DNA of 64,000 nt from the NCBI RefSeq assembly GCF_000203815.1, contig NW_004457734.1, positions 689,233 through 753,232 of the forward strand. Direction: 5' to 3'. This DNA comes from Cavenderia fasciculata (Eukaryota; Evosea; Eumycetozoa; Acytosteliales; Cavenderiaceae). Below the pieces are notes generated by a model. The model saw only the letters and a program-made list of their open reading frames with translations, did not search any database and was not told where the DNA came from. Positions 1-11,700 of this stretch are shown here, piece after piece (within the stretch, counting starts at the first letter, position 1; every line of letters begins with the position of its first letter). Made by a program: the position numbers and the translations under genes.

Positions 1-1554
1 TTATTATTATTAAATGTTTCTCTATAATTATTATTATTATTATTATTATCATTATATCTTGAATCTCTATTGTTGTCATTATTATATCTTGAATCTCTAC
101 TATTATTATTATATCTTGAATCACGTTGTTGATAATCTCTTTGTTGATTATTTCTATTGTTATTATTGTTATAATCAACATCTCTTTCTCTACCATGTCT
201 ATTATGATTATTATTATTATTGTCATCATAGTCCCTGTGAAATTGTTGTTGTTGACGAGAGAATCTTTCCAAACGATCTTGGTTTTGTTTATCCCTAGCA
301 TCTTTTTTCTTTGATCGATCTGCACTCTTTTGGATCTCTCGTTGTTGGTGTCTCTTGTTCTTTTGACTACGTTCATGGAGAGTTTCAGCTGATCTGTCGG
401 CTCTATCAGCTCTCAACTGTTTGATCACTCCAAACATCTCATGAAACAATCTAGAGTTTTCCAAATACCATAAATTCTTTCCAACACACATCTAAACAAC
501 AAATCAATTAGCCTTTTTTATAATATTATTATTATTATTAATAATTAACATACTCTTGGATAATGTCCATAAGAACCACACTTGAAACAAAGAAATACTT
601 GACATTCCTCTGTAAAATGACCAAATTCTCCACATCTATAACATGGTCTCTTGTTTGGAACTCTACATTCAAATCCATAATGATCACGATCACCACAATT
701 ACTACATTGTATTGGTGTATCTCCTGTATAATATCTTTTACTCTAAAAATAATAATAAATATTGTTAATATATATTTGTTTTTTCTTTCTTTCTTTCTTT
801 CTTTTCTTACATTAAAATGAGAATTATTTATAGTTGGTTGACCATTGACAGATAATTGTAATTGATGTGTTATAGTTTCAATGGCAGGTGCTACATCGGT
901 ATAGACATCGGTTAAATGGTAAAGTAGATTGGTTGCTTTGTCAGATTTTGTTTGTTTGATCACTTTTTCATTGTCGAGTTCACCCAATGTAGCTTTGAGA
1001 TGTAACAAATCACTTTCATCACGTCCCATCGATCCTCCATTGTACTCGGTATCTTCTTCATCCAAATAATTGTCATAATATTCTTTAAGTAGTTTCCAAT
1101 CAGTTGTACTAAGACTACTAATAGCATCGGTACTTTGATTTAAACTGTCTACTAATCTATTTGCTCTATGTTGTTGTGGTGGGGATGACAACGTTGTAGA
1201 TATTTCATCTTCTTCATCATCATCATCATCATTTTTGTTGTTTATAGTTGATGTATCTAAATCATTCAAATTTAATTCGTCTTTGTCATTGTCGTGATCG
1301 TCTTGATCATCACTTTCATCTATATTATAAATTTGTCTTATGGTTGTTGAAGTGGTTGATGTCGTTGTTTGTGGTTTACTATACTCTGATATGAATTGTG
1401 GTAATTTAGTTGTGTTGTTACTATTACTATTACTATTACTATTATTACTATTATTATTATTATTGGAGATAATACTAGATATAGGTTGTTGTTTTAAAGA
1501 AATGTAATCATCTTCATCCGATAGTATTACAATTTCGCACTTGTTTGCTCCCAT
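1..1554 (-). CDS. CCHC zinc-knuckle protein, Air1/2-ZCCHC7-like (3' end off window)
   Basis: Three exons on the minus strand: 1554-811, 742-554 and 491-1, the last running off the left edge. The joins keep frame and have GT/AG ends. Exon 1 (248 residues) is acidic and Asn/Ser-rich. It opens with EIVILSDEDD, which fits a SUMO-interacting motif (hydrophobic patch then acids). Exon 2 and the start of exon 3 carry three exact C-x2-C-x4-H-x4-C knuckles: CSNCGDRDHYGFEC, CYRCGEFGHFTEEC and CFKCGSYGHYPRMC, the last completed across the second intron. Exon 3 then becomes basic and Arg/Asp/Asn-rich (RDSRYNN repeats). Tandem CCHC knuckles followed by a basic tail are typical of RNA-binding Air1/Air2/ZCCHC7, the TRAMP-complex subunits in nuclear RNA surveillance. 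The family call rests on knuckle style and order. Other CCHC RNA-binding proteins remain possible, and the C-terminus is not visible. Confidence 0.8.
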
Positions 1555-2070
1555 GTTGTTATTCCTTTTGGTTTACTACTACTTTCTTTTGGTTATGAAC
1601 TATAAATAATAAAATAAAGATGGTGATAGAAACAAGAGAGAAAGATATAAGGGAAGATATATATTCACACCTATTTGATCATCTATCTGGGTAGCAGAAT
1701 ATATATCTATACAAATAAATAAATAAATAAATATTCTCTATTTCTTCTCGAGTTTAATATCAAAATGTTTATTCGTTTTTTCATGTAGCCGACAGACAGG
1801 TTGGACCAAAAACCGACTCGACAACAACCAGCAGCCAACCAAATTAAATGAATTTATTCGTTTAATGTTCAATATATATATATTGAATATATACATCCAG
1901 ACCAGACAGTTTGTTTGCAATACAGACAGTATGTTGCAAGTTCCACTGACATTTATAAATGTTCCTTGGTTTATGGAACATTTATAAATGTTAAAACTTA
2001 AACCAAGGATGATCGAAGGATGGCCCAAATGGATGGTATGAATGTTGCTCAGTTCAGGGGGAGAGAGAGG

Positions 2071-2102
<32 letters not shown>

Positions 2103-2726
2103 AAGTATTATTATTTGTTTGTTTGTTTGTTTGTTATCTTCATAGATCTATCTCATAACGTTTTGTTGGTTGTTTGACAAAGAAAAAAAAATAAAAAAAA
2201 TTGAAAAAAAAGGTGATCATTGTACCTTTGGATGATTGAGGGTAAACGAGACTGCAGTGGCTCATAATAGTAGTTGTAGAGAGATTATACTATATTAAAT
2301 TTTATATATACAAACATGTAATTATCGTTCATTCATATATCAATACAAGTCATCACTATCATCATAATCATTATCATCAATCGTCATAATTATCATGATA
2401 ATAGAACACAGTAGTAAACAACCATCATACATTGCTCATTGCAGATATCACTAGTGATATCATCATCTGACGATATACAATGAAAAGATGAAACATACGA
2501 TGATGACGAGATAACAACAATAATAGTACAACAACAATAGTACAACAACAACAACAGATTAGATAAAAGATATAATAATCTATGCAATATGATAATGATT
2601 GATGTTTGAATAGATAGATAATGTGATTGATTGATTGATTGATAGATGCAACAACAACAACAAGACGATTATAAATACTAATAATGAATTATTATCAACC
2701 CTTTTTACCTAATATACATATATAGA
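1555..2726. other. intergenic region with palindrome and GA/TTTG microsatellites
   Basis: This lies between the divergent zinc-knuckle and complex III hinge genes, so it should hold both promoters. It contains a 17-bp perfect palindrome (listed separately), a GA-rich simple repeat at about 2058-2100 and a TTTG run at about 2115-2132. I see no credible coding exon. The open frame at 1738-2028 (minus) spans the palindrome and has no domain. Confidence 0.7.
1949..1991. repeat. 17-bp perfect inverted repeat with 9-nt loop
   Basis: The left arm 1949-1965 (ACATTTATAAATGTTCC) pairs perfectly with the right arm 1975-1991 around the loop TTGGTTTAT. A further copy of the loop side, in reverse complement (TAAACCAAGG), follows at about 1997-2007, so alternative folds exist. 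It could be a small foldback element remnant or a regulatory hairpin. No flanking target duplication was recognised. Confidence 0.8.
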
Positions 2727-3080
2727 ATGGAATCACAATTGTGCCCAGTCAAAGCCCAAACCCAAAAGGATTGTCAACCAGCTTGTGTCAAGTATCAAGA
2801 GTTTTACAATGGTTGTTCCCAACGTATTGAAAAGTTGGTTGATGACGAAAAGGCCAACTGTTTGGGACAATATTTAGAGTATATCCAATGTGTTGACAAA
2901 TGTGTATGTGTAATTTAAGATCTTGATTAGTAGATCAGATGTACAGCAACGAAAAAAAAAAAGAAGATCACAAAGTTGACTAATGCTAATATATATATAT
3001 ATATATATATTGATCATTTATTACTATCACTATCATAATATATATAGGCCGCAAACACTTTGTTCTCCAAGTTAAAGTAA
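2727..3080 (+). CDS. ubiquinol-cytochrome c reductase hinge protein (complex III subunit 6)
   Basis: Two exons, 2727-2903 and 3048-3080, give 69 residues. The intron ends in an AT-rich stretch with TAG. The protein has the hinge-protein pattern of spaced cysteines in a helical hairpin (CPVKAQTQKDCQPAC, then NGC, NCLGQY and CVDKC). It finishes with AANTLFSKLK, which matches the conserved KLFxxLK ending of UQCRH/Qcr6. The hinge protein sits on the intermembrane-space face of complex III and helps cytochrome c docking with cytochrome c1. The usual long acidic N-terminal stretch of fungal and animal homologs is absent if this ATG is right. An unseen upstream exon is possible but not needed. The short second exon was recognised only from the conserved tail. 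Confidence 0.85.
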
Positions 3081-4669
3081 ATTAAAATAGATTATAAATC
3101 AAAATACACATATCAAATAGCAATACACATTATATAATACTAAAAACAACAAAAATATCAATCAACCAATGACTTTTTATTTATTATTTATTGTGATGAT
3201 AAAGTTTAAATCAAGTATACTCTTGGCTATGACGATGTTGTTGATGATGATACATCCGAATTCCATCAACTCTACCCCCCAATTCAAATCAAACTACCCC
3301 CTCCTTCTCTCTTCTAAATATAGAAACAAAATATATGACAATGATGATATATCAATATCGTATGATATGGTCACCCTCTCTTTGTATATCTATGATCATG
3401 ATGAATGGTATGATAACATATGTTGTTTTGATACCAAATCATCTCATCCTATGTCATGGTAATACTAATCATTGATGATCATCATCATCCTATCCACTTT
3501 TTTTATTTCATTCCAATACGAAAGTTGGATAGAAGGATGGATGGAAGGATGGATGAATGGATGGATGAACTATTTATTATTATTTATTATTATTTTGATG
3601 TAGGTGTATATATTCATTGTATTATTATCAAGTTTGTTTGTTTGGTGGTGTAATATAATATAATATAATATAATAAATATTTATTTATTTAACTTTATTT
3701 TGGGCAAAAACGTAAGAATACAATCATTCATTAGATAGATAATTGGATCCAATTACAAGCATCAACGAGATGGTATCTACAGTAGGGATTGACTCCTTCG
3801 TCATCACACATTGGAATTCCTTTTTTGAACATCTCTACCCCCATCCACCAACACATTAATTACCCACACTTTCCTCATTTAGCGGTTGGCAAGTATTGTG
3901 ATTCAAAAGATCATCCGACCACAACGATTAGACTAGATCACACAATGTTAAAGATGTTAGATGAAAATGATGATGGATGATGGGGGTAGACATATCATGT
4001 TGAAGTATCACACAACGATTTACTAGTACCGAAATCTAATCAATGACTAACGAATCCAATCCAATCAAATCAAATCATATCAAATCAAATCAAATCAACC
4101 AATAATGAAATCAATAATTACTGTTCATGGATAGTAGTAATAGTAGTAGTAGGGTTAGGGTTGTTGTTGTTGTAATGTTAATTAATCTGTCTCCCTTTTA
4201 TTCCCCCTTTTTAAGAGGAGAGAGGGTGAACAGATTCAAATAGAATCTATCTGGTCTGTCTGTCTGTCTGTCTGTCGGTCGAGTCGAGTATATTTTAGGG
4301 GGTGGGAGTGGAAACAATAACTATTATTATTATTTTGTTTGCCCATCATCTTGTTGATCAACAATTTATTTTCATTAAAAATAAATCTTGGGAGGTTCTG
4401 GTTCTCCTTCAGGTTTCAGGTTCAAGTTAAAACATAGCAGTTGTCTATCTCTATTCCAATGTTAACTTTCTTTTAAATTCAAGTAACCTCTACTTTATCA
4501 TTACACTTTTTTAATTTATAATTACATCCATTCATATTCAATCATCATCTTTTAATATTTACAAATAATATTAATAATAGAATATTAATAATATTAATAT
4601 TACCCAAAAACTATTATTAATTTAAATTAATAACCTCTTCATAGTCATAGGAGTTTGTAGTAGTAGAAA
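3081..4669. other. intergenic, one doubtful small secreted-protein frame
   Basis: There is no recognised gene in this 1.6 kb. A frame at 3169-3462 (+, 97 residues) begins with a very hydrophobic stretch (ILLAMTMLLMM) that could be a signal peptide followed by TPQFKSNYP. It has no domain and no convincing splice partner, so I would not count it as a gene without RNA evidence. Short tandem runs are present: TATAA at about 3650-3675, CAAAT at about 4065-4095 and CTGT at about 4257-4275. The last part, just before 4670, should hold the P450 promoter. Confidence 0.5.
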
Positions 4670-6452
4670 ATGAATACTATTTTATTAACTATATTAGGTT
4701 TGGTATTATCCTATGTTTTGGTATGTAAATAAAACAACAAAGTCATTTTCTAAAATAATATACCGTATTAACCAAACCAAATTAATTTGATTAAATAAAT
4801 AGTATCATAAAAAAAGAACCTATAGAATGCCACCAGGACCATTTCCTTTACCAGTGATTGGAAATCTTCATCAAATGGGTAAACATGCACCAAAATCATT
4901 AAAACAATTCTCTGACAAGTATGGTGGTTTGACCACTATATTCCTTGGAAGTGTTCCAACAGTTGTTGTTTCTGATCCAGCTTTAATCAAAGAATTAATC
5001 GTTGATCGGTCTGAAGAAATTATTGATAGATTTAATTCTGATTCTGCTAAAATCATTGGAGGTAATAGAAAAAGAAAATATTTATAATATTCTATTTATT
5101 TATTTATTTATTAACATTTATTTATCTACTTTAGAGGAAAAGAATTTATTATTTGCCAAAGGACCATATTGGAAGAAATATAGAAAGGTATTTACCACTG
5201 CAATGACAAAAGCCAGATCATTTAACATTGCATCTAGAATTGAAGCTCAAGCAGTTTCATTGAATCGATTCTTTGGTACATTTGCTACATCTGGTCAACT
5301 TGTAAGTAAAAACATATAGAAATATATATATATAGATACTCTAAATACTACTTACTAATTATTATTATTTGTATTTAGTTGAGTCCACATGTATATATTA
5401 GAAGATATAGTTTAAATGGTGTAATTGATTATTCATTTACAGATGCAGTTGATTATGAATCAGAGAATGAACATGTTGTGATTAGAGCTGCAGAGATTAT
5501 GGAGGATCTATTGGCAACTGGTAATCCACAAGACTTTATTCCAATATTGAAACCAGTATTTAATAGCAAGAGAGTGTTACTTGCTAATACGGTCGGACAA
5601 GTATGGTCTTATTGTCAAGACGCTATTGATTTACATAAAAAGACTTTGGATAGAGAGAAACCACGTGACATGTTGGATGTATTGTTGATCGAGATGGAAA
5701 AATCAGAGGACAGTGCATTCTTTGAATCACAAGATGACAGTTTGGCCAAATGTCTAACAGACTTGATCATTGCCGGTCATGAAACCGTCGCCACTACATT
5801 GGGATGGATGATCATCTTTTTGGTCAATAATCCTGATATCCAAGAACGTGCCTATCAAGAATTGATCAATGTAGTTGGTAAGGGAAACTTGCCACAGCTG
5901 CACCATAGAAATGCTACACCCTATCTCAATGCCATCATCAAGGAAACGATGCGTATCCGTACGCCTGCACCACTCGCACTTCCTCGTTGCGCCGTCAATG
6001 ACATTGAAATTGGTGGTTATGTGATTCCAAAAAACACACAAGTTCTCATGGCAGTCTATGGAATGGCAATGGATGAAAATCATTTTGAAAAGCCTGAAGT
6101 ATTCAATCCTGATCGTTGGGTATCCAAACAACCCTCACCAAATAGCTTGACCGATTATGCCTATATTCCATTTGGTGTTGGTCCAAGAATGTGTGTTGGT
6201 ATGGGTGTTGCTAAAGATGAATTGGTAAGTCAAAAAAATTAAAAAAAAGAACATTATTATTATTATTAAAAACTAACCAACATATCTCTTTCTTTCTCTC
6301 ACTCTCTTTTATATGTTTAGTATTACATTGTATCACAAATGTTGATCAATTTTAAATGGAGTTCACCAGATGGCAGACCATTGGATGATGAAGGAATTTG
6401 TAGAGTATCTCTAGAATATAAACATTATCAAGTTAGACTTGAGCATAGATAG
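4670..6452 (+). CDS. cytochrome P450 monooxygenase (microsomal, CYP5xx type)
   Basis: Five exons, 4670-4720, 4803-5061, 5135-5301, 5379-6224 and 6321-6452, join in frame to 484 residues, the usual P450 length. Residues 1-17 (MNTILLTILGLVLSYVL) form the membrane anchor, followed by a basic stretch and the PPGPFPLPVIGN proline hinge. Visible hallmarks are the I-helix oxygen-binding motif AGHET near residue 292, ExxR in KETMR near 347, FNPDRW, and the heme-thiolate loop FGVGPRMCVG with the axial ligand at Cys431. Such enzymes sit on the ER and oxidise small lipophilic substrates with electrons from cytochrome P450 reductase. The substrate cannot be read from sequence. The tiny anchor exon and the short last exon are common in dictyostelid CYP genes. 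All key residues are present, so it looks functional. Confidence 0.95.
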
Positions 6453-8725
6453 GATAGATAGGATAGATAGAAAGATACTTTGATTTATACAAAAACATAA
6501 GAAATAAACCAACTTTACTTTATCATAATGAAAGAATCGAGGAATTGATCACAAGTTCATTTTTGAAAATATCTTCCACAACATCGCACGTTTGGAATCT
6601 ACAATGATTTAACTCGTTTGCAGCCCATTACAGAATGATCAGTATCTTTTGTGATAAAGATAAATGGATCACATCGTCAATCACTAATCTATTATTAGTG
6701 ACAAAAGAGAAAGAGATAGTTTGTTATAAAAGTGTGTGTTGGGCTACTTTATAAAGATCAAATTGGATCTTGTTTCCGTAAAGATAATCTTGAACAGATC
6801 GTTTACTGCAACAACACAAATGGTTTATGATAACCTGAGACCAATTCGTTATTATCCTAAGGTCAGATCCCAATTGAAGATTCGAGGTGGTGGTCATTAA
6901 TTTAATTAGCGAGGGAAGATCACAAAGGGGTCGCCCTTTGACTTTAGCTCGTTTTCGGTCAATGCCTAACCAAGAAGAACAAGACCATACCTTCCACATT
7001 GAGAGTGGGCGATGGGTTAGAAACCACCAAGAGAGAATTTTTCGACAATTGTTTTTATGTGTTGATTCATTCAAGCATCATCAGACAGAGGGCCAACAAG
7101 GAGAGCATAGCCAATCTTTTAAATGGATGTGTCTGCTTGTCAAGGGCAATCTCCCTTTGCAATCAGTCGAAAAACTAAAAAATCAAACCGAAACATTGGT
7201 TTGGAATGTGGGCGAACGTCGCGGCCATGCATACCATACATTGGGGGGCCAAATGCAAAAGGACAAAAAAATCAATCAAGGTACGAGCCTAAAAATACAA
7301 AGCAAGACATGCAAAGATCCACCCACCAGAATGACAGCGCCGGCTGTGACTGGAACACAAAAAAGAAAACAAATTATAATTACGCTTAAAATCATTTAAC
7401 AGATTAGCAGAAAACGATTGGCAGCCTCCTCCTCAAACAAAAACTTGAAAGCCTTTCTTTCTTTTGCTCTGCATCACTATAGAACCATTCATCCATCAAC
7501 TTAACTTTGGTTTGAGTGCGCGCAGACAAAGAGAGAGAGAGAAAGAGAGAAAGAAATCAATAATTATTTTTTTTTCAACCAACAACAATCAACAACATCA
7601 TCATCACCATCACCGACGACTTTAGTTCTGATCATTCGTTTTCCCCTTCTCCCCTAGTCCAATAGATAGATAGATTAGATAGATAGTTATTAGCAAATAG
7701 ATAGATAAGAGATAGACATCAATCATTATATATATATATCTTACACCGTCGTTTAAACTATTTATACTTGACATCATCCTTTTTTGTATTATTTACAGGC
7801 ACCCTCTTCACCAAGATAATATCTTCATTTTCCCCTCTCATCAACTTTATATATATTATCTATATATATTATATTATATATCGTTGACGATCTATATATC
7901 TTATTATCACTATCAAAATATTGTTTGTTACCTCTTTTACAAAGACCTTTTTTCGATTTCGTTTTTTTTTTTTTTTTCACACCCAACCAAACACCTTTTT
8001 TTTCGATCTATTATATTACGTATATTAAAAATATATTAGATCAAACCAACCAACCAGCCAACCCCACATCCACATCAAATTTTTATTATTATATATATAA
8101 AGATAAAGATTAATATAATAATATAATAATATAATCATATTTATTATCAAACCCCATTTTTTTTTCTCTTTCTTTGTCCCAATCAATCAAGTTTATAGGT
8201 TTTTTTTTATTTTTTTATTCATAGATTTAATCGTCATCATCAGTCGTGTACTGTCTGTCATCCATTCCTTCCCTTCTATTTTCATTTCTAGAAAACCCAA
8301 CCAACCAACCAACCAACCCAACAACCTATCTTTTTAATTTATGTTTACTTTATAATATAATATAATATAATACAAACTTATACAAATACACATACACATA
8401 TTATATATATATATATATATACATATACTCTTCACACATATAATATTTATTTATTTATAATAAAAAACAGCAGTACAAATAGTAGCAGGGAGAGAGCAGT
8501 ATCTAGATATTCAGATATCAACTCAACCAATCAGTTTTCAGCAAGTCATCAAATTAATCAATCAATCAATAGAGAGGATAGGTGATTTTCGTGATTGCAA
8601 GGAGATTGGATCAATCATCCCCCGTCGTTGTCGTCTTTTGCACAAATCTTATGGGCTTTTGAAAATATTTGACTCCTTTTCCCCCATTCCCTCCCGTTAC
8701 ATCCCTCTTTTAGAGCTTTCCAAAG
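6453..8725. other. long intergenic/leader region with a GC-richer unassigned patch
   Basis: Three parts can be seen. At 6453-6720 there is ordinary AT-rich 3' flank with a small hairpin near 6685-6710. At about 6724-7400 the composition is richer in G and C and long frames are open on both strands, for example about 170 codons on plus ending near 7399 but with no early ATG. No domain was recognised, and it may be a decayed gene or element. From about 7410 to 8725 the DNA is pyrimidine- and AT-rich with GA, TA, AACC and ATATAC repeats, which looks like the promoter and long 5' leader of the downstream MYB gene. Confidence 0.5.
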
Positions 8726-11700
8726 ATGGTGAAGCAAATATTTCCATCTTCCACAACAGGATCACCATCCTCGCTTGGTAGCGATAGCGATGCTGAGCAG
8801 CAACAGCAGCAGCAGCTACATGCTGCCTTAAAGGTTAAGAATCCTTCACCTTCCTCCTCATCCTCGCTCTCCTCCCGTCCTCCACCATTCAACTTTGCCT
8901 ATTCCTTTAAAGATCAATCCACAACAAACAATAACCAACAGCAACCAACTACTCCTCCACAACAAAATAATAATAATAATATTCAAATACAAACAACAAC
9001 AACAAACCAAACAGATGTAGAATTAAATAAACAACAACAACAGCAACAACAAGTACAACAACAACCCCAACCAATCAATTTTTCAAGAAAGGGATATGTA
9101 TTTAGCGGAACTTCTTTAGGCACCATAGGCAATAGTTATAATAATAATAATAATAATAATAATCATAGTAATAGTAATAATTACAATGTTGGTTACAACA
9201 ACAAGAATAATAATGGAGTAAATAACCATACCACCAACAGTAGTAGTGATAGTGAACAAGACGAAGATGATCAACCACATCAACTACAACAACAACAACA
9301 ACAAAGACAATATAATCATCCACAACATCAACAACAACAACAACTACGACAAAATGATCATTACGATAATCAAGATGACGATGATTATGATTATGAATCT
9401 GAAAAACTAGAAATCATCGAAGAGATTGGAAACCAGGAACAAGACGATCAACAACATGTTGACAATAGTATGATGGTTGGTGGTAATGGATCAAGACACC
9501 AGACAGAAAACGACAGTGATGTCGATAGCAGTAACGACGATACTGAACCAACATTAATGTAAGTTCATAGAATAGACTTTTTTTGTTTTTTTGTAGTAGT
9601 CGAGTTGGACAGACAAACAAAGAGACGGATGTCTGTCTACTAGTTATAATAGAGAGATTTGGTAGTCGATTTGAATCGACGACACTCAAATATATGTTAT
9701 AGTAATGTCTCTAGTACACTGTCGTGATGATGATGATGATGATGTGGAAACTTATGCAAACGACAGAGAGCTATAATACAACCAACAACACAACTGCGCA
9801 GCAGCAGGTGTCATCGATAGAATGAATGTGATCATTTTGATTGGTGGTGGTGGGGGTTAAGTTTGCAACGTGGGTTAACTTCTTGCAATTATAGGAGGTG
9901 GGTGTTTAGATAAACACTGTGTGTGTGTGGGTGTGTGTGAGTGATTACATTGTGGTGTTGTTTAAAAACTAAACATCACCATCATCATCATTTCTTCTTC
10001 TTTTTCCTCAACTGGCCAGACCACAACCTTATCTTGTCCTATAATAACTGTAATAACAACACTTCCTTGTTCCGTATTGTATTGACAAAACAACCAAGCA
10101 TCGTAGGGGGCAACCAACTTAACTTGACTTGGTAAACCAACAGCAACAACAACAACAACAACAGTCAGTTCAGTTCAGTTGTTTGACATCCAACACTACA
10201 ACCATCCACCACTACCACCAATAATACCACTACCAACAGTGTGTCTTCATTCGCACTCAAATTCCATCTATGATTTAAATCATTCTAAATCAGTAGTGGT
10301 ACTCCTCCTCCTCCTCCTCCTCCTCCTTCACATTGTTGTTCTTTCTCCTGTTTGTTTAAAAATATACATTCTTCTGTATACTATATGTCCTCCTCTTTCT
10401 CTTCCTCCACCTCCTCTTATTTTCATCATCATCAGTAGCATCAGTAGCAGACAGGACAGGATAGACATAGGACAGACAATATTCTCATATTATAACTACT
10501 ATAACAACTTTATTTATCATTCATTATTTATTAATACCCTCTTTTTTTTTTACTACTATCCTTGCTTTCTCTCTCTCGCACATTCTCATTCTCGCGTCGC
10601 GTCCCTCCATCAATCCATCACGCGTTGTTTTGATTTATTCTAAAAAAAAACTTTTTTAATTTCTTTCATCCTCTCTCCTCCTGATCACGCCTCTTGTTCT
10701 TGTCCTCCTATTATTAAAACCTACTTACTCATCATCTGATACATTCTCTATCTTTATTATTATTTATTATTTCAACTGTAATAGTACGTCAGTAGCATTA
10801 GCAACAGCAGCAGCAGCAACAACAACAGGATCATCACCAACATCAGAGGAAACGGCAGTGATCAACACCATCACCATCATCATCATCATTTGCCAACACC
10901 GACAAATATAATAGTAGTAGGATCATCGTCGTCGTCATCATCATCGACTCCCACCTTGTTGTTGGCAGATAGTAGTGTAATTGGTAATGGTCATAATAGT
11001 AGTAGTAGCAGCAGCAGTGACAACAACAACAACAACAACAACAGTCTAGATCATCAGTACTCTAGTAATGTAGTATCAAGTAGAAGAGACTTGCCAAATA
11101 CCAATAACTCCTCCTCCTCGCATTCACATTCCTCTTCCACCTCCACTGTACCATCATCATCATCATCATCGTCATCAACAACATCGAATAATACTACTAG
11201 CACAAGCACCACTTCATCATCAAGAACCACACCTGTATCTTCACCCTCTACGATTCAACCGTCATCATCTACAACATACGATCACAGTTCTATTATATTG
11301 GAAACCAAGACATATCATAATTCCAATAACAATAATAACAATAGCAACGGCAGTAATTCACCTCCCAAACATAACATAAGTGGTTTCCATCAACATAATG
11401 ATCATAGTAACAACTTGACCGGTAGTAGTAGCAGTAGTAGTAGTAGTAGCAGCAAGCAGTACAATTCCTCCAAATTCACCAACACACCAGAGAAGAATAG
11501 TAATAATCATCAGATGATTACGACCTCTCATCAACAACAACAACAACAAATCAATATAAATAATAATAATATTCAACAACAACCACACCATCTTTTAAAG
11601 ATTCAAAATACGCCAACCAAACAACAACCAATGCAATTACAACATCAACAACAGTACCATCAGGTACCTCCACCAATACAAATGTCACCAATTCAACATC

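Noticed and set aside
2058-2132. GA and TTTG repeats as a possible CRISPR-like array
   Set aside because: They are simple microsatellites without spacers, and the genome is eukaryotic.
3789-3980. A 63-codon frame before the P450 gene
   Set aside because: No domain, no signal peptide, no splice partner; the composition matches spacer DNA.
9102-9323. Antisense frames rich in Tyr, Val or Leu opposite Asn/Gln/Ser repeats
   Set aside because: They are read-through of trinucleotide repeats in real coding exons and show no start context or domain. The same applies to many others, for example 11358-12406, 12697-12909, 47440-47724 and 48669-49001.
8726-9562. A separate short Gln/Asn-rich gene
   Set aside because: It ends at an ideal splice donor in the phase needed by the downstream MYB exon, which has no early ATG. 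One gene is more economical, though not proven.
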